Of a DNA stretch of 64,000 nt, positions 20,661-31,583 are shown piece after piece (the stretch's first letter is position 1; each line of letters starts with the position of its first letter). The notes below the pieces were generated by a model. The model saw only the letters and a program-made list of their open reading frames with translations. It did not search any database and had not been told where the DNA came from. Origin of the DNA: Gerris lacustris (Eukaryota > Arthropoda > Insecta > Hemiptera > Gerridae). Made by a program: the position numbers and the translations under genes. Location: positions 34,139,307-34,203,306 of the forward strand of contig OX578286.1 in NCBI GenBank assembly GCA_951217055.1, written 5' to 3'.

Positions 20661-22620
20661 AATAACGGACCCTTCTATAGCGGACTCAAATAAGAAGAGG
20701 TTTTCTGTGAGCCAGGACCCTGCACCCTTTTTTTTGATAAATTGTCAAAAATCGCTTATTAAACCTATGTTCAAAACTATCTTTTATTTGATTTATAATA
20801 AACTCTTTTTAAAGCTAATTACTGTACATTTTATAGAAGACGTACGCCCTTTTGCATTATTATTTAAAATAATTATTTGTAATATAACGGACTTTTATAA
20901 TAGCGTACAACCCTCTTTACTAGCTCTTATTAGTTCGTCCCCGTCATATAGGTTGTCTAGTCTGATCTGTCAGCAAGAGTAAATTTTAGTTGTAAGACTA
21001 GTATAGAACTTGATTATGTATTTACCTTAATAGACCACAAAAGTACAGTAACCTTAACCGATAACATAACGAATACAGCAACCTTCTTCAGAATCCAAAC
21101 AAAGTTGAAAACCTATGTGCTCTAGTCAAGTCCTTATGATTATTTAATTATTTATGGTGTATTTTTAATTTTTTTAGTATCTTTTGTTTTTATTTATCTA
21201 ATATATTTCTAATACTTCTAATATATTTCTAATAATATTTCTAATAATATAATACATATATAATACATTAAAATAGAAAGAATTTGACTGAGATGAAACA
21301 AAGAAGTATTCAATTTCTTTAAAAAATATTTAAAAAATTAAAGACAAATATTAAAAATAGAACTAAATTGAATAAGAACCCTGTAAGCGAAACGTAAATA
21401 AGAAGTTTGTTTGGATTCTAGAGCGAACACAGTTGACGTACAGAATTGCCAACATTACAAGCCCACTTCTGTCCTCTATTTACCACTCTGGTTGAGAAGT
21501 AATGTTTAGGCAAATGTCATACGAGCATTAAATGGTATCTGTCACCGATGGATGACAGCAAGCCAGTCAACACACAGGCAGTGGACGGAAGATCCCGTCA
21601 CGACGCTAGTAGACATTGGCCTTAAAAATAATTTAAAATTATATTAAAACTAGAAGGCGAGGATAAACTATTAAACAAAGCACATTCACAATTGACATTT
21701 CTATTTTAATAAACAAAATTATTTAGTATACAATAAATTCCACAATAATATACCCACATTTTTTTTTTTTTTTTTTAAGTACTACAACACACTTATTCAT
21801 TTTTGTATGAACATTGTACATCAAAAATTATACAGATATATTAAAAAAACAAAAAAAAAACATTTGGAATAAAAATCACAGCCAAAATAACTAGATTGAA
21901 CCAATTATCTAAATTGATTATTACATTATTAAATAATAATAAAATTGTAAAATACAACTCAAAGAAATTATCTGACAACCCAAATAATTTCTAATGTGGT
22001 TTTACACAGTAAACCATTTTTATGAGGGAGAGATTAAAAGTCTAAAAGGTCAAATAAAGTTAAGAAAATTAAAATTAAGCATGAAAATATAGATCTTTAT
22101 TACACTAATTAAAAGGGGGGCCTCTTTTAGTTTGTTACCTCTTAAGGGAGATTACCAAGTAAAAGACTACTAAATTAAAGATCGACTGTACATAGAATAC
22201 ACATAAACCCAAATATCGTGATAAATTTAACATTTTAAGGTTACCTGAGTACAACAAAGGGTCTTTTTTTAAAGAAATGTCTGTCTATAATCTGAGCAGA
22301 CATCTGAAACTTAAAGTATTTGGCAGATTTTAATGAAAATTTGGCAAAAATAATTACTAGCTCTAAATTTGGGGGTACTGTTGCCTAAAAACAATGACAA
22401 AAATGTATTTAAAGAAACGGTCTAACTCTAAATATAAATAACTACCCACTGAAATGTTTCAGGGAGACGAACAATTGCTTGGCACAAAAGATAAACATTA
22501 AGTAACTGAAGAGCGAAAAAAGATAGGCAAGAACGGAACATAAGTATAGAACCGTACAGCTTAGTGCTCTACAGGGCTAATTGGCTAGATAGAATCTGAA
22601 CTGTGGGTCTGGGTATTAAA
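20661..22620. other. AT-rich intergenic stretch
   Basis: No gene seen. Contains A and T runs near 21760-21776 and 21840-21860 and a short GC-richer block at 21530-21620 of unknown nature. Confidence 0.4.
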
Positions 22621-22634
22621 AAATATATAGAAAT

Positions 22635-22850
22635 GTCCAGCACCACGTTGTTCCACAATGTGTTCTTCCAGCACCACGTTGTTCCACAATGTGTTCCTCC
22701 AGCACCACGTGGTTCCGCAATGTGTTCCTCCAGCACCATGTTGTTCAGCATTGTGTTCCTCCAGCACCACGTTGTTCCACAATGTGTTCCTCCAGCACCA
22801 CGTTGTTCAGCATTGTGTTCTTCCAGCACCACGTTGTTCCACAATGTGTT
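22635..22850. repeat. 31-bp minisatellite x 7
   Basis: Unit CAGCACCACGTTGTTCCACA plus ATGTGTTCTTC, with variants (GTTCAGCATT, GGTTCCGCAA). Because 31 is not a multiple of three, each reading frame cycles through all phases, which is why several overlapping open frames occur on both strands. These are not taken as genes. Confidence 0.9.
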
Positions 22851-23168
22851 TCGCCGAGAAAGCGTTTGTCAGACCACAAATTCTTTGAGTTTTAATTCCT
22901 TCAATGAGAATTTAATAAGTTTTACAAAAATCCTAATAAAATCAACTAAATTTAATCTACACCCAATTAACAATAATAAAACATTAAAAAATGTAGTATT
23001 TATTAAATTCAAATAATAAAAAAACAATGCAATATATACATTCAGTCATAAAGTAAATGCAATCATTAAATAAATGCCTGGTTTTAAGTAATTTTTGGAC
23101 TAGTCTTCTTTTATGAGACTCAAAAATAAATAAATAAAACTTAATATTACATTACCATGGAGCAATCA

Positions 23169-25050
23169 TTTTGGACATCGAAAATCGGATTCGATTCTAG
23201 GGATAAATCAGACAGTCTATACATGCAATACTGAACATACAGTAATTACTAATAATTTTGGACGTCAAAAATCGGATTCGATTCTAGCGATAAATCAGAC
23301 AGTCTTTACATGCAATACTGAACATACAGTATTTACTAACAATTTTGGACATCAAAAATCGGATTCGATTCTAGCGATAAATCAGACAGTCTGTACAAGC
23401 AATACTGAACATACAGTCAGGGCCGCAGCTAGGGGGGGGCAGGGGGGGTCTTCTGCCCCGGGCGGCAAAATGTAGGGGGCGGCAAAATGATTAACAGACT
23501 TTAAATTTATTTAACTAATTTAAGACCTGTAATATGACACAGTGATGCAGGTGTAGAGGGCGGCATGCGAGCTAGGCAGATGAGAGTGAGCGATATGAAC
23601 GCAGTACTGTCAGTGAGTAGATGCCTTCTTAATTCCCTATTTCATGCTCGGGTCACAGTGTAGTTTTCGCGTAGTCCGTCTCGACGATGCGCGCCCTATC
23701 CCTACGAACTAGACACAGGCCGGCGCGACCCTAGGCCGCTAGGGCCTGAGGGGCGCCGCAAGATATTTGCCCCCCAAGAAGTTAATGTTTTTACATAGAA
23801 AGATAGATGAATAACTTAAATTAGGAGAGACCTCATTTAAAACTAATAATATAATTATTTTGCAAATAAATGATTATTGTTTATGGATCAAGAGTCAAGT
23901 TAATATTAACATTTAAAACTGGGATTCCCACTTTACATGTTTATGTGGGATACAAACATTAAACTATTTTGTGTTTGTTTATTTGCATACTTTAATGGTT
24001 GTTTGTTTATATACTCAGTTGAGTGTGTATCCCCTAGTTCAGTTGCTGTATAGGACGTTGTGAAGGTATTTCATAATGAATCAGAAAGAATTAATAGCAT
24101 AGTATAGCGTTAAAGGTAAAACTTTTTTTTTTTAGTCTAAAAACCGATTTAGTTAATAAATGTTTTAAGAATTCTGCAGAAATAATTTTAAACAAACTTT
24201 TAGGTGATGCTTTTTTTTTAGCTGAAAAAGCTCTAAAAAAGGCCCAAAATTCAACATTTTGAACCTAATTTTCTAAAATTTTCCGGGGGAGGCCCCCCGG
24301 GCCCTCCTTTGGGTTAGGTTCATGTATGACAGAAGAGAGATTAGTAGGACTGGCACCTATTTTAACTAAACTGAACAGGAGTTTATTATTTATAAATAGA
24401 TTTTAATTTACTAGAGTTTAGTTGTTTCTTTTCGATGTCTCTGATGATTTAAGTCTCTTTTCCATTAAATATCAAAGAGCATCGATAAAAAATAATCAAA
24501 ACATTTGCAGCCGAAAAGTCAAATTTACATAAATACACTTTTAGTTTTTGGAAGAATTGTTTTATGTATGATGTATAATATTTTCTGCGTGTATGTATAA
24601 TATTTTCTGGTATATTAAAAGGATTTTACTTGAATTGTTTCGTTTCTCATTTTCAAATAAACCTTAGTTATCAACTTAAAACATGATTTTATATTTTATC
24701 TCAAATATTAATAAATATTTCAAGATTTTTCACAAGCTGACTTAGGAGTAGGAGTAATAGTTATTGGCGAATTGCTAGGATAGCAATGGGGTGGGGGTGG
24801 TGGAAGGGGGCGGCAAAATTAGGGCTTGCCCCTCCTGGCAAAATATGTAGCTGCGGCCCTGCATACAGTATTTACTAACAATTTTGGACATCAAAAATCG
24901 GATTCGATTCTAGCGATAAATCAGAGTCTTTACATGCAATACTGAACATACAGTATTTACTAACAATTTTGGACATAAAAAATCGGATTCGATTCTAGCG
25001 ATAAATCAGACAGTCTGTACATGCAATACTGAACATACAGTATTTACTTT
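23169..25050 (+). repeat. 87-bp tandem repeat split by a hAT element
   Basis: Five units with TTTTGGACATC, AAAATCGGATTCGATTCTAG and CAATACTGAACATACAGT start near 23169, 23256, 23343, 24882 and 24967. The 1.4-kb hAT insertion at 23418-24861 interrupts the third unit. Confidence 0.85.
23418..24861. mobile_element. Non-autonomous hAT element, 1444 bp
   Basis: Perfect 14-bp inverted ends CAGGGCCGCAGCTA/TAGCTGCGGCCCTG with an 8-bp TSD CATACAGT (23410-23417, 24862-24869), the hAT signature. Subterminal GGGCGGCAAAAT occurs at both ends. No transposase frame is present. Confidence 0.9.
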
Positions 25051-25257
25051 CATTTATGATGTGTAAGATTAACTCTTATGCATGAGATGAGATATTTTTA
25101 GTTCAATTTCAATAGAAATTTGAAAGAATTATTCAAGACATAGAGGAACGTTAACATATAATAATATCTAGGAGTTTTAAAAAACAAATTAATTTGAAAG
25201 TTTTTTTCTTAAAATCCTGAATGATTGATTTTAATGATTATCGAATTTCCAAAGTGG

Positions 25258-26769
25258 TCAACTGGATTTTTTCGCTTTGATAAAAGTTTTTTTATTCTTC
25301 TTTGAAGTGATTTGAAGAGAATTAAACAATATTAGAAAATATAAAAAGTGCAGAGCGGAGTACACACTAATTAGTAACGGATAAAGATCCGGATATCGCT
25401 TAGGTGGTGAGAATGTAAACATAAAGGCAACTAACAGCACGGAGATAATAAAGGACGTAAGATAAGAACAGTAATATATATATGCTAGCTTTCCTTTTGT
25501 ATCGGCTACTTCTTTTACAAGCGCTTTTTTATCGAAAACAGGGTAGAAATAGTTAACGACTAAAATATACACAATGGAAAGAAGTAAAAGGGGTACTGCA
25601 AGATTGTCCTTCATCAAAAGAGGAGTCATACTTACTAACGATAACCATAAAAACCAAAAACAATGAAGAGGCTTAGACGGAAAATTCAAAAGTACCGGCA
25701 AAGCCACCAATAGAATCGACTTCTCGTGTACTTGAAATGAAAAGAGGAAAAAAGCCAACGAAGAATTGACTAAAGATAAGAGGAATTTATCTTTCTCCGG
25801 ATGTAGGAGTAAATCCATACACGAGATCAACGTCGTAACTATGACTACGATTGTACAGATTAAAGCCATCCTTTCATTATCCACCGTCTTCAACTTGTAA
25901 ATCACATTGACTACACACCAAAAGTTAGCTACTTTGTCTTCGAATACACCTCGGTAAAAAGGAAATACCCTATGTAAAACTTGGGATATTTGATTTGAAG
26001 ACGTGACAAACGGAAACCATACGAATAATATCGTTAAAATTACCGTCAACCCGACTTTGATTATGTTCGTCAAAGCTGATGTTATCGACTTTTCACTTTC
26101 TCTGACAAACTTACCAAGAAAATAAACGAAATAAGGGAAGGAATAGTAAAGTGACATTTGTTTATAACTAAAAGATAAACAGTAGAATGTCGAGGCGAGG
26201 ACATCTCGATCGCAAATTAAAGCTACTGCTGAAATAGCGACGAAGCCTAGACTTACACAGTTATATTGAAAATGACCGTTGTCTATTAGAATCAGGCCTG
26301 GATACAATAATGCTACGTATAGTATAGCTTGCAGCGGGCTTTTTCGCGAAGACGTACTTTTATTTTGCAATCTACTCGATGCGAACTTAACAAAGAGTAA
26401 TATACCTAAAGTATAAGTCGACAAATCGCTTAATAATACAGTAGATCTCATGAAAAATTTATGAGCAGTAGATTCGTAACCTCTAGACGAGTTGAGACGA
26501 ACGTAATCCGGTTGGATTTTATCGGCGATAAATCCGAGAATCCAACTGTGGTATCCTGTAAGAGGAGGATAGTCCAATCCCCAATAAGTCAAATTATTGT
26601 CGGCAGAGTCGAAATACCATTCGGAAACGGGTAAATTAAACGTGATTTCCATCCAGTGTCTTTGTGCTTCATAGTCACCGAACATGGGCGGTTTATTTTC
26701 ACCGGAATATCCGAAAAAACTAACTAAACATTTGACCGAAAGTGACAACAAAAGCGCTTTCAGCATCAT
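25258..26769 (-). CDS. ALG6: ALG6: dolichyl-P-Glc:Man9GlcNAc2-PP-dolichol alpha-1,3-glucosyltransferase
   Basis: Predicted multi-pass ER membrane enzyme (GT-C fold, GT57) that adds the first glucose to the lipid-linked N-glycan precursor, using dolichyl-phosphate glucose on the luminal side. Visible family motifs: PPMFGDYEAQRHWMEI (27-42), WGLDYPPLT (63-71), IDNGHFQYN (162-170), FPFYRGVFEDKVANFWC (269-285) and FQVHEKSILL (345-354). The aspartate of WGLDYPP (D66) matches the catalytic position proposed for this family. The GDYEAQRHW and WGLDYPP wording distinguishes ALG6 from its paralogue ALG8. Length, 503 residues, is normal for the family; about ten hydrophobic spans are visible and the C-terminus is KKSS, a dilysine ER-retrieval form. 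The MM start has an AAAA context. The frame has no intron and no disruption, so it is either a naturally intronless gene or an intact retrocopy. Confidence 0.95.
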   Translation of the reverse strand: MMLKALLLSLSVKCLVSFFGYSGENKPPMFGDYEAQRHWMEITFNLPVSEWYFDSADNNLTYWGLDYPPLTGYHSWILGFIADKIQPDYVRLNSSRGYESTAHKFFMRSTVLLSDLSTYTLGILLFVKFASSRLQNKSTSSRKSPLQAILYVALLYPGLILIDNGHFQYNCVSLGFVAISAVALICDRDVLASTFYCLSFSYKQMSLYYSFPYFVYFLGKFVRESEKSITSALTNIIKVGLTVILTILFVWFPFVTSSNQISQVLHRVFPFYRGVFEDKVANFWCVVNVIYKLKTVDNERMALICTIVVIVTTLISCMDLLLHPEKDKFLLSLVNSSLAFFLFSFQVHEKSILLVALPVLLNFPSKPLHCFWFLWLSLVSMTPLLMKDNLAVPLLLLSIVYILVVNYFYPVFDKKALVKEVADTKGKLAYIYYCSYLTSFIISVLLVAFMFTFSPPKRYPDLYPLLISVYSALHFLYFLILFNSLQITSKKNKKTFIKAKKSS

Positions 26770-27670
26770 TTTTATAATAACAAAAGGCGATAAACTTTAA
26801 ATACTTTACGAAAAAAACACAAAACAACTAATCGTCATTGTAATAAATATAGAAATTAATAGTGTACTGTTGGATTGTTTAAAAACGAGTCCATTGCCAC
26901 GTAAAAATACTCAACTGCCAGTAGATTAGTAGATAAACAAAATGTTTTGGATGATTCGAAAACATAACCTGTTAAGAAGAAGGTTACACTTTTATCATTT
27001 ATATTTTAAGATTCCAGTGTGCGCCCCCTCCCCAACAAATTACTAATATTATTATTTTATTAATTGATCTATGCAGAAACAAAAATGCTGAATTAATTTT
27101 ACGTGGATTAAAAATTTCATACTTTAACTTTAAAACGAATTCAGGATTCATATTAATAGATACAATGTTGGGGCCCTGCCCCGCCCCTATCAGTGTAGGC
27201 ACTGTTTTCTCAAAACAGTTCATACCGATATTTAAAAAACAAATCTTTTTAAATATTAATTAAATAAGTTAAATCTCGAGATAATAATGATAATAAAATA
27301 AAGTTCAAATAGTAAATAACAGCTTTAGCTATTAGCCTGTAACCAACGGAAAAATTATACATTTTTTTCCCCTCAAAAAATTCAAAATGGTGAACTTAAC
27401 TCTAAAGTCGGTGCAATCCTTTTCTTGACGTTTATTTTGTCAAATCGGTCAGACTGTAAGGCCGCTCCCTGACTTGTCGGTACGGTTATATCGGTGCGGT
27501 ATCGGTAAGCTCGTACGCTCGGTACCGATTCGGTACAGATTCTTTACCGAGCGCCTATATCTTAATGTGCTCCCTGACTTGGTCGGCAGTGCTGTAGGAA
27601 TTCATTTCTGACGGGGGTGGCTCGGCATCTCAAATAAGGGGGGGGGGGGGGGGTACATACTCTATCAGTG
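26770..27670. other. Upstream of ALG6, no gene
   Basis: AT-rich sequence with the presumed ALG6 promoter on its left. A block at 27455-27600 has two copies of GCTCCCTGACTTG and a CGGTACCG-rich core, probably a MITE remnant. A G run lies near 27636-27653. Confidence 0.35.
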
Positions 27671-27673
27671 CTC

Positions 27674-27730
27674 GATTTCCAGACTACAACCTACCCTCTG
27701 TCTACTCCCCCCCCCCCCCCCCCCCCCTTT
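27674..27730. mobile_element. hAT-type MITE fragment
   Basis: CAGTGCTCGATTTCC followed by ACTACAACCTACCCTCT and a long C run matches one end of the 43715-43966 element (reverse orientation). The remainder is lost. Confidence 0.55.
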
Positions 27731-28147
27731 CATAATTTTGTAAAGGATTGGAGCTTTTGAATTACATTTGTGGAAGGAACACATTATCATTTGTGGAATT
27801 ACACATTATCAAGTACAATTGAAACAGGCATCTAAAATTTCAACCTGATACAAGCAGAGGTCTTTTGTTTAGTGAAGTGATATATTTTATAATATATCAC
27901 TATAGGGAACAGGACTGTTCAACAATAAAAAATTGTTTAGGCTTCAATGATAAAGAATAGCTTCTCTTTTTATTTTGCCTAAACTCCGCTAAGTACAAAT
28001 AGTTATTTAATTTTTAATTTTGTCCCTTTTCTAACTCCGCCATGTATAAGTAGTCAGCATAGCATACTTAGCAGTGTGATTTTATAATTTATATTTAATG
28101 AAAAGCGTAAGAATCGTTTCTACCGGGTGTCCCACGATACCACACAA

Positions 28148-28722
28148 TAGTACATTACGCGTCGAGTGCGTAAAGTTGCATTTTGCATGCGAGTGTGGAG
28201 TTTGCACCCGAGCGACAGCGAGGCGGGTGGTAAAACCACACGAGCAATGCAAAATGCCGTTTTCGCACGAGTTGCATACCGTACTTTATCTACGATTGTT
28301 AGATTTAAATAATAAATACAGAAAAAAATAAACTTCCTGTATAAAAGTTCGTATTTTTCATTTGATAAAGATAACATTAATTTATTAGTTGTATTTTGTG
28401 CCGAATTATTTCGGGAGGCGTATTATTCTCCTCATATTTGTCATTATCATTTAAATCACTCATTGATTTTCACAAAAAACTCGATATAAAAGTTACTTTT
28501 ATTAAACAAACCGCAAATTAGTTTTGTTAAATGTAAACAAACTCGCTAATCGTGCGTAAAGCTGAAGAATTCCTCTTCTTTACCGCGCTAGCGTGGTAAA
28601 GAAGAGGAATTCTGCAGAACTAAGTGGCGCGCATGCGTAATGAATACAAGTACGTAAATAATCACTTTCTACACATCTAAACAGAGATATAATGTTTATA
28701 TTTCGTATCAATCGTAGATAAA
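28148..28722 (-). mobile_element. Recombinase-like mini-element, copy A
   Basis: Member of a ~580-bp family. Read on the minus strand: an end TTTATCTACGATTG, a 56-bp palindrome (28562-28617) with 23-bp arms around the core GCGCTAGCGT, a small ORF (frameshifted here) starting MSDLND and containing PPEII, an internal inverted copy of the end (CAATCGTAGATAAA, at 28285-28298), and a 3' hairpin module of ~135 bp ending in AATAGTACATTACGCG. See copy E for the most intact ORF. It is inserted into another repeat whose sequence (TTTAATGAAAAGCGTAAG) recurs at 29702. Confidence 0.75.
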
Positions 28723-28841
28723 ATTCATTACAACCTTCAACATCGTTGGTAATTACAATTGCTATTTATTTTTGTCTCGATCACATTCATAGGTAAAATA
28801 TATACTTTATACGTACGTCTCTGCGCATTTTACATAATTAG

Positions 28842-29653
28842 CCCTAGAACGACTTATTTGGGTCCTACAGACCCCATACAAACTAAAATTAAGTTTTTTT
28901 TTTTTTATTTATATTTTCTAAACCTAGACTCCCTTCTAATTTACCTTTGAACCTTTCTGTGTTTATACTGCTAACAATATCTATTATCTATGTTATTAGT
29001 TTCAGTTTTCTTTCAGTATTCATTAGAATAAGAGTTGGGGTCTCATTGTCTCATAGACCCCTGTGTGGCATTTACGTAATTGTTTTATATACCTATCACT
29101 GTTAACTGACTTATTTTTTTATTGTATTAAAAAATGTGTTTTATATTTTTTTGGGGGCTGCTAAAATGTTTAAGACTGACAAAAGCTCCAAAATAAAACG
29201 TTTATTACTATTAGTAGACGTATATAACTTCATTTAAGTTGAAGGTTTAGTGGATCGCAGTAAGGATTTAAGGCCAAAAAGGCTTAACTTTGACAGAGTA
29301 TGTAAGAAAATCTATCATTTTTATTATAATTTTTGTTCCTGTTTTCTGTAAAACAACTCTTAATATATATAAATAAAAAATATTAACCCAATCTAACGAA
29401 CACAAAATTTTACAAATTTTTCTAAAAAACGTTTGATGAAAATATATATGTATACTATTTAATTTTACAATCCTTACTTGTTTTGATCAAAATTAAATGG
29501 TATTTTTAGTATGATAAATTATATTTACAAAAATATATAAATAATTGAAAAAGAAAATGTTTAATTAATTAATTTAACCCATTAATTAATTGGGGTCTCA
29601 CTGACCCCTGTGTGGAGTTTTACGTAAAAAAAAATGAGTGGGGTGTTCTAGGG
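28842..29653. mobile_element. piggyBac-like MITE
   Basis: CCCTAGAAC at the left, preceded by TTAG, and GTTCTAGGG at the right. GGGTC/GACCCC blocks occur near both ends (28858, 29035, 29592). CCCTAGAA ends next to a TTAA-like target suggest piggyBac; the flanks have decayed from TTAA, so confidence is moderate. Confidence 0.45.
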
Positions 29654-29699
29654 TTTGAATTTATATAATTTAATTTATATAACAGAATTGTTTAATATA

Positions 29700-29755
29700 T
29701 ATTTAATGAAAAGCGTAAGGAACTTCGTTCCTAACGGGTGTACCGCGACACCACA
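29700..29755 (+). repeat. Short dispersed repeat (GAAAAGCGTAAG)
   Basis: TTTAATGAAAAGCGTAAG followed by a hairpin GGAACTTCGTTCC and ACCACAC. The same sequence occurs at 28095-28145, immediately beside copy A. Confidence 0.5.
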
Positions 29756-30204
29756 CGTATTTTTTTTTACAACAAACATCAATTTTCCACTTTGTTGTTC
29801 ATCATTCAATTACAATTTAAGTATTTACTTTGTACTTATAAAAACTTCAACTTGAATGTGATGCTTAGTTAATTCTAGTAAACTTTGTCTTTACTTTCAG
29901 AGCTTCTAGGGAAGTGAAGGTTCGTATACAAGAAGGTACTTCGGCCAAGTTTCCTCAAAATTAATGCCAAGGGACAAATTCGATGCCAATGTAACCCAAG
30001 CTTATGCAACACTCTAGACAGGCCAACATACTTCATCTTAAATTCATTTGCTCGAATGAAACTCGACCCTAAATCCAATAATAATTTTTAATTAACATTT
30101 GAAACTGGCGTGATTATACCCGTGTGTGAATTTGTTTTTACGTATTGTAATATAATAATAAATGATTTTCTATATTATTAATTATAACTTAAAAAATCGG
30201 GTAC

Positions 30205-30325
30205 AGGGTACCTCAGAACTTTTCCTCACTTCAGAGGCCACTAAAGTGGCCTCTCCTGCTGCTTCGCAAGAGGAGGATGCAGCATTGGACGTGGTCAGTA
30301 CTTGGATGGGTGACCGTTCTGAACT
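30205..30325 (+). repeat. 5S rRNA-like segment with hairpins
   Basis: GTGGTCAGTACTTGGATGGG followed by TGACCG closely matches the 3' half of eukaryotic 5S rRNA, including the internal-control-region block GGATGGGTGAC. It is preceded by a perfect hairpin AGAGGCCACT-AA-AGTGGCCTCT and a second TGCTGC/GCAGCA hairpin, not by normal 5S sequence. It is best read as a 5S-derived or 5S-mimicking repeat, not a functional gene. Confidence 0.5.
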
Positions 30326-30399
30326 AACTAATTTATTATCATTCTTAAAAAAACCTTATTTTTAATACCTATATTTTATATATTATTTGAAGTTTGGCG

Positions 30400-30990
30400 G
30401 TATTTTGACAGATGTAAACAAACTTTGACGTCATCAAAATTATTGCACTAATAAATAATTATATTCGCTTTAACTTTTAAACCAATTAATGGAATTTCAT
30501 CGGTTTATATGCTATACGTCAAAAACCTATTTTTACTTTTTTAAAGTTTAAAAAATCAAAAAATTTATAACTTCAAAATGGCGGCCAATATCAAAATGAA
30601 ATTTGGTGGGCTTGTTTGTCATTCAGAGAGGTATATTCGTGCCAAATTTCAACTCGATCAGGACCATTATCAATTTATTACGATTTTTTAAAATTTTTGC
30701 TGACTCAACAAACTGGGTTCAAGATGGCGGAAAAATTTGATTTTCCGGGCGGCACCACTACAGGTAAGGACTGATTTGACTGCCAAGTTTCAACTCTCTA
30801 GGTTAAATACCTTGGGCGCTACGATGATAATGATAACACACATACATACATACATATATACATACATACAGACGTCATGCTGAAAACCACTCAGGAGGTC
30901 TTAAAAACACCCAAAACGGATAATTCCGTTGAAATCTCGAAAAAAAAATGTTTGGTGAAAACAATACTTTTCTTACTATAGGTAGTGAGG
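30400..30990. repeat. TE-like fragment with (CATA)n
   Basis: Repeat-like sequence with CAAAATGGCGGCC, GATGGCGGAAAAATTTGATT and a (CATA)n microsatellite at 30838-30868. No reading frame. Confidence 0.35.
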
Positions 30991-30997
30991 AAAAGTA

Positions 30998-31583
30998 AAT
31001 AGTACATTACGCGTCGAGTGCGGAAAGTAGCATATTGCATGCGAGTGTGGAGTTTGCACCCGAGCGACAGCGAGAGTAGTAAAACCACACGAGCAATGCA
31101 AAATGCCGTTTTCGCACGAGTTGCGTACCGTACTTTATCTACGATTGTTAGATTTAAATAATAAATACAGAAAAAAATAAACTTGCTGTATGTAAGTTCG
31201 TATCTCTTCTCTTGATAAAGATGGCATTAATCTTGAGTTGTATTTTTTGCCGAATTAATTATTTCTGGAGGAGTATTATTCTCTACATTTTCGTCAAAGC
31301 CACTTGATTCATTCATTGTTTTTCACTAAAAACTCGATATAAACAGTTACTTTAATAAAAGAATAGCAAATTAGTTTTGTTAAATGTAAACAAACTCGCT
31401 AATCGTGCATAAAGCTGAAGAATTCCTCTTCTTTACCGCACTAGCGTGGTAAAGAAGAGGAATTCTTCAGAACTATGAGACGCGCATGCGCAATGAATAC
31501 AAGTACGTAAATAATCACTTCTATCAGAGATCTCATCTAAACAGAGATATAATGTTTATATTTCGTATCAATCGTAGATGAAA
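30998..31583 (-). mobile_element. Recombinase-like mini-element, copy B
   Basis: Same layout as copy A. Palindrome at 31415-31470 with core GCACTAGCGT. The ORF begins MNESSGFDENVENNTPPEII but is frameshifted before the LMPSLS block. The 3' hairpin module lies at 30998-31140. Confidence 0.75.

Noticed and set aside
20518..20982. 154-residue ORF as a host gene
   Set aside because: Its start matches the hAT transposase C-terminal block after a frameshift; the rest is low-information read-through.
22569..23016. Several overlapping open frames with Cys/His-rich repeats
   Set aside because: They are the 31-bp minisatellite read in different frames and strands; the unit length is not a multiple of three and nothing else supports coding.
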